Source: an uncultured Bacilli bacterium
GTDB lineage: Bacteria; Bacillota_I; Bacilli_A; RF39; UBA660
Reading direction: 5' to 3'
DNA: 64,000 nt
Assembly: GCA_949505625.1 (NCBI GenBank)
Contig: CATBQD010000007.1
Coordinates: forward strand, 1-64,000
Shown here: positions 33,596 through 41,536 of the stretch, in pieces
How the letters are laid out: the number at the start of each line of letters is the position of its first letter
How positions within the stretch are numbered: position 1 is the first letter of the stretch
Notes under the pieces: generated by a model
The model's database searches: none
What the model was told of the DNA's origin: nothing
The model's input: the letters and a program-made list of their open reading frames with translations, nothing else
Made by a program: the position numbers and the translations under genes

Positions 33596-33624
33596 ATAAT
33601 ATCATAGAAATATTCAATTGTCAA
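33596..33624 (-). promoter_or_regulatory. Promoter of the hisS leader
   Basis: On the minus strand, TTGACA (33619-33624), 17-bp spacer, TATTAT (33596-33601); transcription would begin near 33589, giving a leader of about 170 nt before the terminator run. Confidence 0.8.
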
Positions 33625-33627
33625 AAT

Positions 33628-34491
33628 TTAATTTTTCTTAAGAAAATACGTGGTTTCTCCTAATTCATCAGATAAAACATGTTCCCTTGAAGCTATATGG
33701 TTAACTTCACAATAAAGATTTTTGAATTTCACTTCATCTTGAAGTAACTCCCTCATATCATGTAAGAATATTCTATAAGTTTCATCTTCAAAAAACATAT
33801 TTTCAGGATTTTCTTCTCCATATCGTTTAGAAAGTCTTTTATATGTATAATCTAAAAAGTCTTCTACATCTCTTTCTGGAGTTCTCCATTTACCAACAAA
33901 GAAACTTCTAATGAACACAATTTCTATTCTAGTATTTCTATCAGCTGATGAAATTAGTTTTCCATATTCTGTTCTTGGCGTATCCTCTTTAGAAGAACGA
34001 TGGTCTTCTATTGCTTCTTTGATTAATTTTCTTTCTTCCTCACTAAAGAACGTTGGCATTACAGAATCTTGCATAAATAGATTTGCAGCAATCTTCTCAT
34101 GATTCTCATGGTCAATATATTTTCCTAAATCGTGAAATGCCGCTATGGCATAGATTTTATTATCTTCTAATCCTAATTTCAATGTTGCATTAAGCGCAAA
34201 TGACCTTCTAATAACTTCTAAAATATGGATGATTCCATGGGCTTTATCATTTTTTTCATATTCAGGAAAAATAGCTTCTTCCACATAAGCTTTTAATTTT
34301 GGATTTACATCTTTTGTATAATACTCATATTCATCTATATTGTTTGCCTCTAAAATTCTAGAACGAAATGTTGTGAATGATTCTTCACTATTACCTGATT
34401 GTTGGTATGCTTTATATAACAATTCATCTAAAGAACATTCTGGATTTTCTTTTTGAATTTTTACAAACAAAGCTTCTAAGTTATTTTCCAT
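33628..34491 (-). CDS. HD-domain hydrolase
   Basis: A 287-aa protein with an HD phosphohydrolase domain: HGIIHILEV (first His), IAAFHDLGKYIDHENH (HD pair with extra His) and IEDHRSS. The first 60 residues form a separate helical part, and a region with conserved aromatic and Arg residues (KWRTPERDVEDFLDY) follows the HD core. The substrate is unknown; HD proteins with this spacing are often nucleotide or inositol-type phosphatases. Start ATG at 34491. It is the gene upstream of hisS on the same strand, but the hisS leader promoter lies between them. Confidence 0.85.
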   Translation of the reverse strand: MENNLEALFVKIQKENPECSLDELLYKAYQQSGNSEESFTTFRSRILEANNIDEYEYYTKDVNPKLKAYVEEAIFPEYEKNDKAHGIIHILEVIRRSFALNATLKLGLEDNKIYAIAAFHDLGKYIDHENHEKIAANLFMQDSVMPTFFSEEERKLIKEAIEDHRSSKEDTPRTEYGKLISSADRNTRIEIVFIRSFFVGKWRTPERDVEDFLDYTYKRLSKRYGEENPENMFFEDETYRIFLHDMRELLQDEVKFKNLYCEVNHIASREHVLSDELGETTYFLKKN

Positions 34492-34563
34492 AATATACCT
34501 CTTTCCTTAATTCATCTTTGTATCCTTCCACTTTAACACATTCCAAGAAAAAAGTCTATTCTT

Positions 34564-35238
34564 TTATTCACACTTTTCCAATTTCATAGTCTTATCCCAA
34601 ACAAGCTTCCCATCATAATAAAACTTATCATATTTCGATTTTTTATATCCTACATTAACATCCTTTGCATATCCTTCGTAAACTTTATTACTACGGTAAC
34701 GAAATGTTTTAAGGATAAGTGTTCTTGATTCTAAATTTGGTTCATCGTCAAAAGATACTGGCTCCTCATTTTTTCTGGAAATATTAAGCCAAATCATTTT
34801 TTCTGTTTCACACATTTTTAGATTTACTTCTGATGAAGGCACTGCTATATGTCCATATCTATATTCTTGTATTATTGTATATCCTAATATAAAAGCAAGC
34901 GCTAAAAAAGGAACAAGTATAATCAGAAATAAAAATAATTTTACTCCACTCAATACATTTTTCTTTAATCCTTTCAAATTGATTCGAAGCATATTTTCTT
35001 CTAGTTTTTCTTGATAGTTTTCTTCGGTTAATCGTTCTCCAGATAGCAATTCATTAATTGTAATCCCTAATAGTTCACACAAAGGCTTTATGAGTTCTAA
35101 ATCTGGCATACACCTTCCATTTTCCCACTTACTAATTGCTTTATCTGTGATATTTAGTTTGCTTGCTAATTCCTGTTGTGTTAATTGTTTTTCTTTTCTA
35201 CATTCTAAAATAAATTTTCCAATACGTTCTTGATTCAT
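34564..35238 (-). CDS. XRE-family regulator with a membrane anchor
   Basis: A 224-aa protein. Residues 6-62 are an XRE helix-turn-helix: LTQQELASKLNITDKAISKW, then ENGRCMPDLELIKPLCELLG and ITINELLSGE. A hydrophobic helix follows at about residues 100-123 and the remainder (100 residues) would be outside the cell. Membrane-tethered XRE proteins of this type are common in Firmicutes, probably reporting an envelope signal to DNA. Start ATG at 35238 follows GGAGGAA. Confidence 0.87.
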   Translation of the reverse strand: MNQERIGKFILECRKEKQLTQQELASKLNITDKAISKWENGRCMPDLELIKPLCELLGITINELLSGERLTEENYQEKLEENMLRINLKGLKKNVLSGVKLFLFLIILVPFLALAFILGYTIIQEYRYGHIAVPSSEVNLKMCETEKMIWLNISRKNEEPVSFDDEPNLESRTLILKTFRYRSNKVYEGYAKDVNVGYKKSKYDKFYYDGKLVWDKTMKLEKCE

Positions 35239-35414
35239 AATCTTTCCTCCATAGCTTCATTATACAATAACTATTTAATCAAATTCCTATACCATTGGTA
35301 GAACCCTATATATTTCAAATCTGATGTATAACAATTTCCTAATAAATCTCTTTATTGCTCAAATTTTATTTTTATGATATGATAACAACACTCATTAGAA
35401 AGAAGTGAAATTTT

Positions 35415-35918
35415 ATGGAAATAAAAGCAAATTCAAATCAATATAGTAAATCTGTTTCCTTTACAAAAAATGGAATTACTTTAATTATTCAAAAATTCAA
35501 TAATGAATATATACGAATTGAAACTTCTCCACACAATCAAGCAACATCCTTTGAAATTAATCTCTCTAACCATGATATGACAGAATGGGAAGTCCTTGAA
35601 TCTTTCCAAGACTTACTGCAAAGTTTAATTGGAGCTTACTTTTTATACCCAGGAACTGATAGAATCGTAGTTGAACCAGAATCTCAATTTCTTGCTTTTA
35701 AATCTGATTCTTGTAATCCAAATATTTTAAAAATTGATTATCAGCCATTTGCTACTGGATTAACGATTACCATTCATAAAAATCCGAAACATTATTACAA
35801 TAATAACTGTATCATTTTACATAGGGATGGGACACCATTTGGTTCTTATTTTGAATGTTTTTCTAACTTCATTGAAAAATATCAACAAAAACAAAAAGTA
35901 TATCAAAAAAAATCTTGA
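35415..35918 (+). CDS. Unknown 167-aa protein
   Basis: A 167-aa soluble protein, mostly beta-strand in prediction, that I do not recognise. It has no signal or membrane segment. A strand-rich first half is followed by a segment TGLTITIHKNPKHYYNNNC and IILHRDGTPFGSYFECF. Start ATG at 35415 lies behind AGAAGTGA. It converges with an HD-domain gene and the two share one bidirectional terminator that holds both stop codons. Confidence 0.65.
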   Translation: MEIKANSNQYSKSVSFTKNGITLIIQKFNNEYIRIETSPHNQATSFEINLSNHDMTEWEVLESFQDLLQSLIGAYFLYPGTDRIVVEPESQFLAFKSDSCNPNILKIDYQPFATGLTITIHKNPKHYYNNNCIILHRDGTPFGSYFECFSNFIEKYQQKQKVYQKKS

Positions 35919-35939
35919 AAATAGAATCAAGATTTTTTT
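35909..35939. terminator. Bidirectional terminator shared by two convergent genes
   Basis: Stem AAATCTTGA/TCAAGATTT; the 5' arm ends with TGA of the plus-strand gene, the 3' arm begins with TCA, the TGA of the minus-strand gene. T7 follows on the plus strand. Confidence 0.8.
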
Positions 35940-36577
35940 ATATTAGAAATACCATTTTCTTTTAAATAATCAATAATGTCTATAAAATTTTGGTCATCTA
36001 AATAATGGTGTCTATCAAACTCTATCCAAGCATTCGACCAAGAGTTTTCTTTATCTAGCTTTTCTTTTACAATATTGTTATTTAACAATTTATTTCCTGG
36101 TTGACAATTTAAATCAACACACTTTTCTTCATCATAAAGTTTTGCTTGAATATCACATTCTAATTTATCACAATGATGAGCAAATAAAGCTTCTTTTGTT
36201 TTTCTTTCATTATATTCATTAAGTAATTCTTCAACATCTTCAGAGTGTAACAATCCACTTAAAATAGAATGAACTGCTTTTTTCCCTTTTTCTAGTTTTT
36301 CTGTAGCTGTTATATCATTCCAAATTAAGTCTCCGATTTCTATCTCTTCTAGTTCATGAATGGCTATCATATAGAGTATTTTTTCAATATCTAAATCATA
36401 TTCAAATTCTTTATAAATTGCGAGCGCTAACATTTGTACTCCATAAATATGCTCTGCTACACTTTCTATTCTTTCCCTTTTTACATTCCAAATCTTCCAT
36501 CCAGTACGAATTAAATCTTTTAATGTATTACATAATAGATAAAATCTTAAACTATTTTCTATTTTTGTTTCCTCCAT
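35927..36577 (-). CDS. HD-domain protein related to 5'-deoxynucleotidase YfbR/HDDC2
   Basis: A 216-aa HD-domain protein. The N terminus LKDLIRTGWKIWNVKRERIE, then SVAEHIYGVQMLA (first His), IAIHELEEIEIGD (HE in place of the usual HD) and an ALFAHHCDKLECDIQA motif match the YfbR/HDDC2-like group that dephosphorylates deoxynucleoside monophosphates. HE instead of HD at the second metal ligand pair is notable and is found in other members. Start at 36577 follows GAGGATT; an upstream in-frame TTG (36595) is less likely. It is convergent with the 167-aa gene. Confidence 0.8.
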   Translation of the reverse strand: MEETKIENSLRFYLLCNTLKDLIRTGWKIWNVKRERIESVAEHIYGVQMLALAIYKEFEYDLDIEKILYMIAIHELEEIEIGDLIWNDITATEKLEKGKKAVHSILSGLLHSEDVEELLNEYNERKTKEALFAHHCDKLECDIQAKLYDEEKCVDLNCQPGNKLLNNNIVKEKLDKENSWSNAWIEFDRHHYLDDQNFIDIIDYLKENGISNIKKS

Positions 36578-36649
36578 AGAAATCCTCTTTTCCAAACTAT
36601 CTTATATTATTATGTTAACATAAAAAAAGCATCAATACAATGTTTGGAA

Positions 36650-37123
36650 TTAACGCTCTTGTATTTTATAACCTTCATATTTAGGATTGTATTTATAGTG
36701 CAAACAAGCTTCTAACAGATTGAGTGTAAATACATTTAGTTCTCCATCTAATATGATATCAATTCTCTCTAAGTTTTGTTTCATCCACTCTTTTATATTG
36801 TCTTTATTTAATGACTGCTTTTTACAGAACTCAACATCTTCTAATAAAGATTTAGCTAAGTTACTTCTTGCTGAGCCTGAATTATAATGTTGAGATGTAA
36901 ATCTTGCATTACTTTTAGAATTTGCCTTTCCAATTTTTAAATATTTATCATTATATTTAAACATATATATTCCCATCGAATTTTCTGGTAATCTTTCAGT
37001 CTCATGCGGTCTACCACGATTGATAATTTGAATTTTATTTAAATCAACATTTTTACCTAATACTTCACATATTTGTTGAAATAATAATTTAATACCATCA
37101 TAATCATTTTTTATTGTTTCCAT
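36650..37123 (-). CDS. GIY-YIG-like nuclease domain protein
   Basis: A 157-aa protein. The segment GIYMFKYNDKYLKIGKANSK has the GIY...YIG-type pattern, with Y...KIGK followed by an Arg (NARFTSQHYNSGSARSNLAKSL) and a possible metal-binding Glu in LLEACLHYKYNP. This resembles small GIY-YIG proteins of defence or mobile contexts, not UvrC or YhbQ. Start at 37123 follows GGTGG. The neighbourhood (tRNA-Leu upstream, HD protein downstream) is compatible with acquired DNA but no element is visible. Confidence 0.65.
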   Translation of the reverse strand: METIKNDYDGIKLLFQQICEVLGKNVDLNKIQIINRGRPHETERLPENSMGIYMFKYNDKYLKIGKANSKSNARFTSQHYNSGSARSNLAKSLLEDVEFCKKQSLNKDNIKEWMKQNLERIDIILDGELNVFTLNLLEACLHYKYNPKYEGYKIQER

Positions 37124-37317
37124 TATTTCCACCAATACAATCTTTCTTCTTCATTAATGTCATTAGAATACTTTTCATTATAATCTATTACTTTTAATAT
37201 CTTTTACTCCATTCTTATTGAATCTTTTTTAATTAATCAATATACAAGTGTGTTTATTAAATTGACATAATTAATTTAATTTCTATAAATACTTTATCAT
37301 AATTTTAAGTATATTAA

Positions 37318-37341
37318 AACTCGAAACTTGAAAGTTCGAGC
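37318..37341 (-). terminator. Possible terminator of tRNA-Leu(CAA)
   Basis: A hairpin with arms CTCGAAACTT and AAGTTCGAG (one bulge) lies just past the tRNA 3' end, followed on the minus strand by TTTTAATAT, so the U-tract is weak. Confidence 0.5.
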
Positions 37342-37354
37342 TTGATATCAATAT

Positions 37355-37439
37355 TGGTGCCTGTGATCGGACTCGAACCGATATGATATAAACCACACGA
37401 TTTTGAGTCGTGCGCGTCTACCAATTTCGCCACACAGGC
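37355..37439 (-). tRNA. tRNA-Leu (anticodon CAA)
   Basis: An 85-nt class II tRNA with encoded CCA. Acceptor stem GCCTGTG/CACAGGC, discriminator A; anticodon loop CTCAAAA gives CAA (reads UUG); GGTTCGAGTCC in the T arm and a long variable arm, typical for Leu. Confidence 0.95.
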
Positions 37440-37487
37440 ATTACCTATTTATTATACCATAAAGATTTATTTTTGAATAGTAGTTAC

Positions 37488-37510
37488 AAAAAAAACATCA
37501 AAAGATGCTT
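37488..37510 (-). terminator. Weak terminator of scpB
   Basis: Short stem AGCATC/GATGTT with a TTTT loop and T8 on the minus strand at the scpB stop. Confidence 0.5.
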
Positions 37511-38069
37511 AATTTTCTTTATATTTAGATTCAAATAAGTCTACTTGTTCTACTTCATTGTTTGAACTCATTGTTACTTTTGGCAAATCATCAATTGTTG
37601 ATAGACCAAAATAATCCAAAAACTCTTTTGTAACCCCATATAAAAGTGGTCTTCCTGGTAAATCTGATTTTCCAACTTCACGAATTAAATTTTTCAATAA
37701 CAACTTTCTAACATGATGTACACTAGAAACGCCTCTTATTTCATCTATTTGAACTCTTGTAATTGGTTCATTATAAGCAATTATGGCAAGTGTTTCTAAA
37801 GCGGCATCAGAAAGTTTGCTATTTTCTTCAATCGTTACCAGTTTTTTATAATATTCTTTGTGTTCCTGTTTTGTTACTAATTTATAACAATTTCCTAAAA
37901 AGGCAATTTGAATTCCCCTATCTTTCCTTTTATAATCTTCATCTAGTTCAGAAATTAATTTTTGAAATTCATATTCACTTACTTCTAATATATTTTGTAA
38001 TTCTGTCGCGGTTAATCCTTCTTCACCAACAACAAACAAAATTCCTTCTAATACAGCTTTTTTATTCAT
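37509..38069 (-). CDS. scpB: Segregation and condensation protein B
   Basis: A 186-aa ScpB. It has two winged helices, with KAVLEGILFVVGEEGLTATEL at the start and the family core SDAALETLAIIAYNEPITRV, EIRGVSSVHHVRKLL, and GRPLLYGVTKEFLDYFGL. It is part of the SMC-ScpA-ScpB condensin loading complex. Start ATG at 38069 after AGGGAAG is better than the in-frame GTG at 38078. It overlaps the end of scpA by 8 bases. Confidence 0.95.
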   Translation of the reverse strand: MNKKAVLEGILFVVGEEGLTATELQNILEVSEYEFQKLISELDEDYKRKDRGIQIAFLGNCYKLVTKQEHKEYYKKLVTIEENSKLSDAALETLAIIAYNEPITRVQIDEIRGVSSVHHVRKLLLKNLIREVGKSDLPGRPLLYGVTKEFLDYFGLSTIDDLPKVTMSSNNEVEQVDLFESKYKEN

Positions 38070-38799
38070 GAATTTCACTTCCCTTTAATTCTAAAGTAAT
38101 TTGATTAAAATTTTTATTTTGAGTGATGGATAACTCTTGTTTACGTGCTAAATCAAGAATTGATAAGAAAGTCACAATTACATAATCCTTTGTAACAATT
38201 TCGAAAAGCTCATAAAATTCTACTTTCTTCTTTTCTTTTAGTAGATTTCTAATCTCATTGCTACGTACACTTACAGAATACTCTTTTTTAGTAATCTTTG
38301 TTTGTAAAGGTTTATCTAATTCCTTTCTTTCTAACATTTTCTTAAAAGCATCTAATAAATCATTCAAATCTATATCTAAATTTACTTCTTCAGAATCAAT
38401 ATTTACATATTCTTTTAAGCTTTCAGGTTCTTTTGAATAAAACTCATGTCGTTGCTGTTCTAATTCATGAAGCTTTGGGGTTATTTCTTTATATTTCTGA
38501 TATTCTAATAAGCGCTCTATTAAACGTTCCCTAGGGTCTTCTTCATACTCATCTTCGGTTTCTATTTTTTTTCTTGGAAGTAAACTACTCGATTTTATTT
38601 CAATCAATTCTGCTGCCATCGATAAGTATTCACTCGCAATATTTAAATTCATTTTTTCCATTTGATGAATATAGTCTAAATATTGTTCTGCTATTTTTTC
38701 TATTTCAATATCAAATATTTCAATTGATGATTCTTTAATTAAATGTAGCAATAAATCAAGTGGCCCCTCAAATTCTGATATCATTACCTTATATTCCAT
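38062..38799 (-). CDS. scpA: Segregation and condensation protein A
   Basis: A 245-aa kleisin. The start is the SMC-binding N-terminal helix region FEGPLDLLLHLIKESSIEIFDIEI; the segment EYLSMAAELIEIKSSSLLPR is typical; the C-terminal winged helix ends in FLSILDLARKQELSITQNKNF. With ScpB and Smc it organises and segregates the chromosome. It is the first gene of the scpA-scpB pair. Start ATG at 38799. Confidence 0.95.
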   Translation of the reverse strand: MEYKVMISEFEGPLDLLLHLIKESSIEIFDIEIEKIAEQYLDYIHQMEKMNLNIASEYLSMAAELIEIKSSSLLPRKKIETEDEYEEDPRERLIERLLEYQKYKEITPKLHELEQQRHEFYSKEPESLKEYVNIDSEEVNLDIDLNDLLDAFKKMLERKELDKPLQTKITKKEYSVSVRSNEIRNLLKEKKKVEFYELFEIVTKDYVIVTFLSILDLARKQELSITQNKNFNQITLELKGSEIHE

Positions 38800-38840
38800 C
38801 TTACCACATCCAATATTTTTATTATATCAAAGTAATAATT

Positions 38841-38866
38841 AAAAAACAACATTGAGAAATGTTGTT
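38841..38866 (-). terminator. Terminator of the DUF3603-like gene
   Basis: Stem AACAACATT/AATGTTGTT with a GAGA loop; T6 on the minus strand; the stop codon at 38865 is at the edge of the stem. Confidence 0.75.
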
Positions 38867-39509
38867 ATTTTTGAACAGAAGTAAGTTTAAAAATATCATA
38901 TAGTTTTCGAATCATATTATGATTTCCGCGTTTCATTTGAAAAAGAAATTGATTCAAAATTGTATCAACAGAATGTTCATTTTTTCCAAAGCATTCAAAA
39001 TATAAATATTCTAATTTCTCTTTTGCATTTTGTTTTTGGCTTTTATATAATTCATCTTTTACATACTTCTCCATTTTTTGTTCTTTTCTCGTTTTTAGTG
39101 GAATATATCTTTCTTCTGACATTATTTCAAATGTAAGTTCTATTTCTTTTATTTTTTTACTGACATCTAAAACTTCCATATCTTCATCTACTAAAAGCAT
39201 ACTCTTTCCTATACTTTCTCTATTTTGATTACACTTAAGTGCTAGAACACTGCTACCATCTGTTAATAAGAAAGCATATTCTAGATAATCAACATCTTTA
39301 TTTGTGAATACTTCTGTTCTATTTTTTACTTTATCCAAAAAATCTTGTTCAAATTTAACTTTATTATCTCTAATCTTTAAAAGAGATTTTGTTCCTACTT
39401 TATAAAGTGGAATCTTTCGGATATGAACAATATTATCATTAATATCCCATTCAAAGAAATCATACAGCTGACGATTAAAATTCAATAAAATGTCATATAT
39501 GTAATTCAT
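38865..39509 (-). CDS. DUF3603-like protein
   Basis: A 214-aa soluble protein. The start YDILLNFNRQLYDFFEWDIN, followed by IVHIRKIPLYKV, resembles DUF3603 proteins of Firmicutes. No catalytic motif is visible. Its ATG at 39509 overlaps the end of a small membrane protein gene by 17 bases. Function is unknown. Its position just before scpA on the same strand is separated by a terminator. Confidence 0.7.
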   Translation of the reverse strand: MNYIYDILLNFNRQLYDFFEWDINDNIVHIRKIPLYKVGTKSLLKIRDNKVKFEQDFLDKVKNRTEVFTNKDVDYLEYAFLLTDGSSVLALKCNQNRESIGKSMLLVDEDMEVLDVSKKIKEIELTFEIMSEERYIPLKTRKEQKMEKYVKDELYKSQKQNAKEKLEYLYFECFGKNEHSVDTILNQFLFQMKRGNHNMIRKLYDIFKLTSVQK

Positions 39510-39735
39510 ACTTTTTCCCTCCTGGTAGATAAATTGATAAGAAAATTAAACATAATCCAATTAGAAAATATTGGCATTCTAATCTTCTAATTATAAATTG
39601 TACATATTCGTGAAAATTATACCCAACTGTCATTAAATTGCAATAACTAATAATATATACTGCTCCTATTGTGGAAAATCCAAAGCCAATTAAAAAAGTG
39701 AAAACGCGCTTCAATTTGGCATCACCTAATTTCAT
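39493..39735 (-). CDS. Small membrane protein, two helices
   Basis: An 80-aa protein with two hydrophobic helices (about residues 11-33 and 52-70) and a basic N terminus (MKLGDAKLKR). It is coupled by overlap to the DUF3603-like gene. The ATG at 39735 follows a weak ribosome site. No family is recognised. Confidence 0.62.
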   Translation of the reverse strand: MKLGDAKLKRVFTFLIGFGFSTIGAVYIISYCNLMTVGYNFHEYVQFIIRRLECQYFLIGLCLIFLSIYLPGGKKYELHI

Positions 39736-39815
39736 TTTATTAAACTTTTTCAGAAATAGTACGATTGACAGAAAACCAGAGCTATGATACGATACTTTTT
39801 AGTTAGGTGATAAAT

Positions 39816-40124
39816 TTGAAAAAGTTTACAATGATTGATGAAGCTTTTACCTGTGAAAATTGCGGGAAAAAAGTGGAAAAATTAAATTATACTGCACGAG
39901 ACCATTGTCCATTTTGTCTTTATTCTAAACATGTTGATATTCTTCCTGGAGATAGACAAAATAATTGTCAAGGACTCTTAAAACCTGTTGGAATAGAGAA
40001 ATTTAAAAATAGTTATAAAATTATTTATCGATGTGAAAAATGCAACGAACTACATAAAAATATCATGGGTATAGATGATGATATGAAATTAATTATTGAA
40101 CTTTCTAAAAATACAGTTTATTAA
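39816..40124 (+). CDS. RNHCP-domain protein
   Basis: A 102-aa zinc-binding protein of the RNHCP family: FTCENCGKKV, then ARDHCPFCLYSKHVD, PGDRQNNC and YRCEKCNEL, giving three CxxC pairs in the family order, with the RNHCP motif here ARDHCP. Function is unknown. TTG at 39816, five bases after AGGTGA, is the likely start; GTG at 39807 overlaps that site. Monocistronic with its own terminator. Confidence 0.87.
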   Translation: MKKFTMIDEAFTCENCGKKVEKLNYTARDHCPFCLYSKHVDILPGDRQNNCQGLLKPVGIEKFKNSYKIIYRCEKCNELHKNIMGIDDDMKLIIELSKNTVY

Positions 40125-40127
40125 AAA

Positions 40128-40153
40128 CACTTCAAAATTGAAGTGCTTTTTTA
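40128..40153. terminator. Bidirectional terminator between RNHCP gene and Pro/Gln-rich gene
   Basis: Stem CACTTCAA/TTGAAGTG with A and T flanks, placed between two convergent stop codons. Confidence 0.75.
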
Positions 40154-40771
40154 ATATCCAAAAATTCGTACTAATAATGGAAGTAATAAAACAAAGAACC
40201 CAACTATTGCAAATAAAGCAATAATAAACGCCCAGTTTCCCTTCTTTTTCTTTTTTGGTTTTTCTTCTTGGGTTGTTGTAGACTGTACTTCTGATATATT
40301 TTCTGTTGGCACCACCTGTTGTTCTTGAGGAACCACTGAAACCTCTGGTGCTGATGCCACAGGAACTTCTACTGTTTGAGTTGGCATAACTTGTGGTTGT
40401 TGTTGCACTGGAGTTTCCATAGTTGGTTCTGGTGTTGGAACTGCCGTAACTTGCTCTGGCATCACTGGTGGAACGTTTACTGTTGGGGCCACAGGTTCTG
40501 GAACTACTGCTTGTGAAAAATCTTCCATAAAATTATTAGTTGGCGGTGTTGGCATTGTTGGATTTATATTTACTCCTCCCACATTTTGAGGATTAGGTAC
40601 TACACCCATATTTATGTTATTAACTGGTTGTTGCATAGGTGTTCCAGTAGTTGGTACCTCTGGTGATGCACTAAAATTGTTATTCATGGTTGTCATTGGA
40701 GGAACGCCTCCATTTGGATTTACTGGTTGATTATTTAAGTTATTTTGCATATTCATTTGATTTTCATTCAT
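40151..40771 (-). CDS. Low-complexity tail-anchored protein
   Basis: A 206-aa protein. The first 165 residues are mostly Pro, Val, Thr, Gln and Asn with no predicted fold; a KKKKKK patch precedes a C-terminal transmembrane helix (about residues 183-203, NWAFIIALFAIVGFFVLLLP). Such proteins are usually cytoplasmic, held to the membrane by the tail. Start ATG at 40771 follows AAGGTAGG. Not recognised. Confidence 0.65.
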   Translation of the reverse strand: MNENQMNMQNNLNNQPVNPNGGVPPMTTMNNNFSASPEVPTTGTPMQQPVNNINMGVVPNPQNVGGVNINPTMPTPPTNNFMEDFSQAVVPEPVAPTVNVPPVMPEQVTAVPTPEPTMETPVQQQPQVMPTQTVEVPVASAPEVSVVPQEQQVVPTENISEVQSTTTQEEKPKKKKKGNWAFIIALFAIVGFFVLLLPLLVRIFGY

Positions 40772-40814
40772 ACAATTACCTACCTTATCATAAAGCATTA
40801 TACCAAAAATATAA

Positions 40815-40842
40815 TAAAAAAAATAGCGAAATTGCTATTTTT
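40815..40842 (-). terminator. Terminator of pflB-pflA operon
   Basis: Stem AAATAGC/GCTATTT with a 6-nt loop and T8 on the minus strand, at the pflA stop codon. Confidence 0.75.
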
Positions 40843-41536
40843 CAAGTAAACTATATAATTCTTGACACCGTTTAGTATCCATTGGACTAACATCTTTTAA
40901 CCGATATGGAATTTTTAGCTTCTCATATTTTGGAACTCCTAATGTTTCATAAGGTAGAAATTCTACTTTTTCTACATTTTTCAATTTTGATACAAACTCT
41001 TTTAATTGTAAGACATATTCTTCTGTATCATTTATTCCTGGAACAATTACTTGTCTAATCCACATTTTCTTGTCCATTTTCTGGCAAACCTCTAAAAAAT
41101 GGAAAGATTCTTCTATATTTTGTCCTGTTAGATTTTTATAGGGTTCTGCTTCTAAAGCTTTAATATCCATAATTACTAAATCGGTGTATTTTAAGATTTC
41201 TTCATAATTGCCAAGTCCAAAACCAGCTGTATCTAAGCAGGTATGAATATTACATTGTTTACAAAGTTTTAAGGCTTCTACTAAAAATTCTGGTTGTAAG
41301 AGTGGCTCTCCCCCTGAGAAGGTTACTCCGCCATCTTCTCCAAAATAATTTTTGTATCGTAAAATTCTCTTCACTAACTCATTAGCGGTTAATTCTAATT
41401 CGCTTTCTTTTTTCCAAGTTTCTGGATTGTGACAATATAGACAACGCAATCTACAACCTTGCATAAATACCACAAAACGAATTCCTGGACCATCTACTAA
41501 TCCCATTGTTTCAATAGAATTAATATACCCTTTCAT
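40835..41536 (-). CDS. pflA: Pyruvate formate-lyase activating enzyme
   Basis: A 233-aa radical-SAM enzyme. The CxxxCxxC cluster motif is in FMQGCRLRCLYCHNPETW, followed by GGVTFSGGEPLLQP and CLDTAGFG. It makes the glycyl radical on PflB. It overlaps pflB by one base, so the two are co-transcribed. Confidence 0.96.
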   Translation of the reverse strand: MKGYINSIETMGLVDGPGIRFVVFMQGCRLRCLYCHNPETWKKESELELTANELVKRILRYKNYFGEDGGVTFSGGEPLLQPEFLVEALKLCKQCNIHTCLDTAGFGLGNYEEILKYTDLVIMDIKALEAEPYKNLTGQNIEESFHFLEVCQKMDKKMWIRQVIVPGINDTEEYVLQLKEFVSKLKNVEKVEFLPYETLGVPKYEKLKIPYRLKDVSPMDTKRCQELYSLLEK

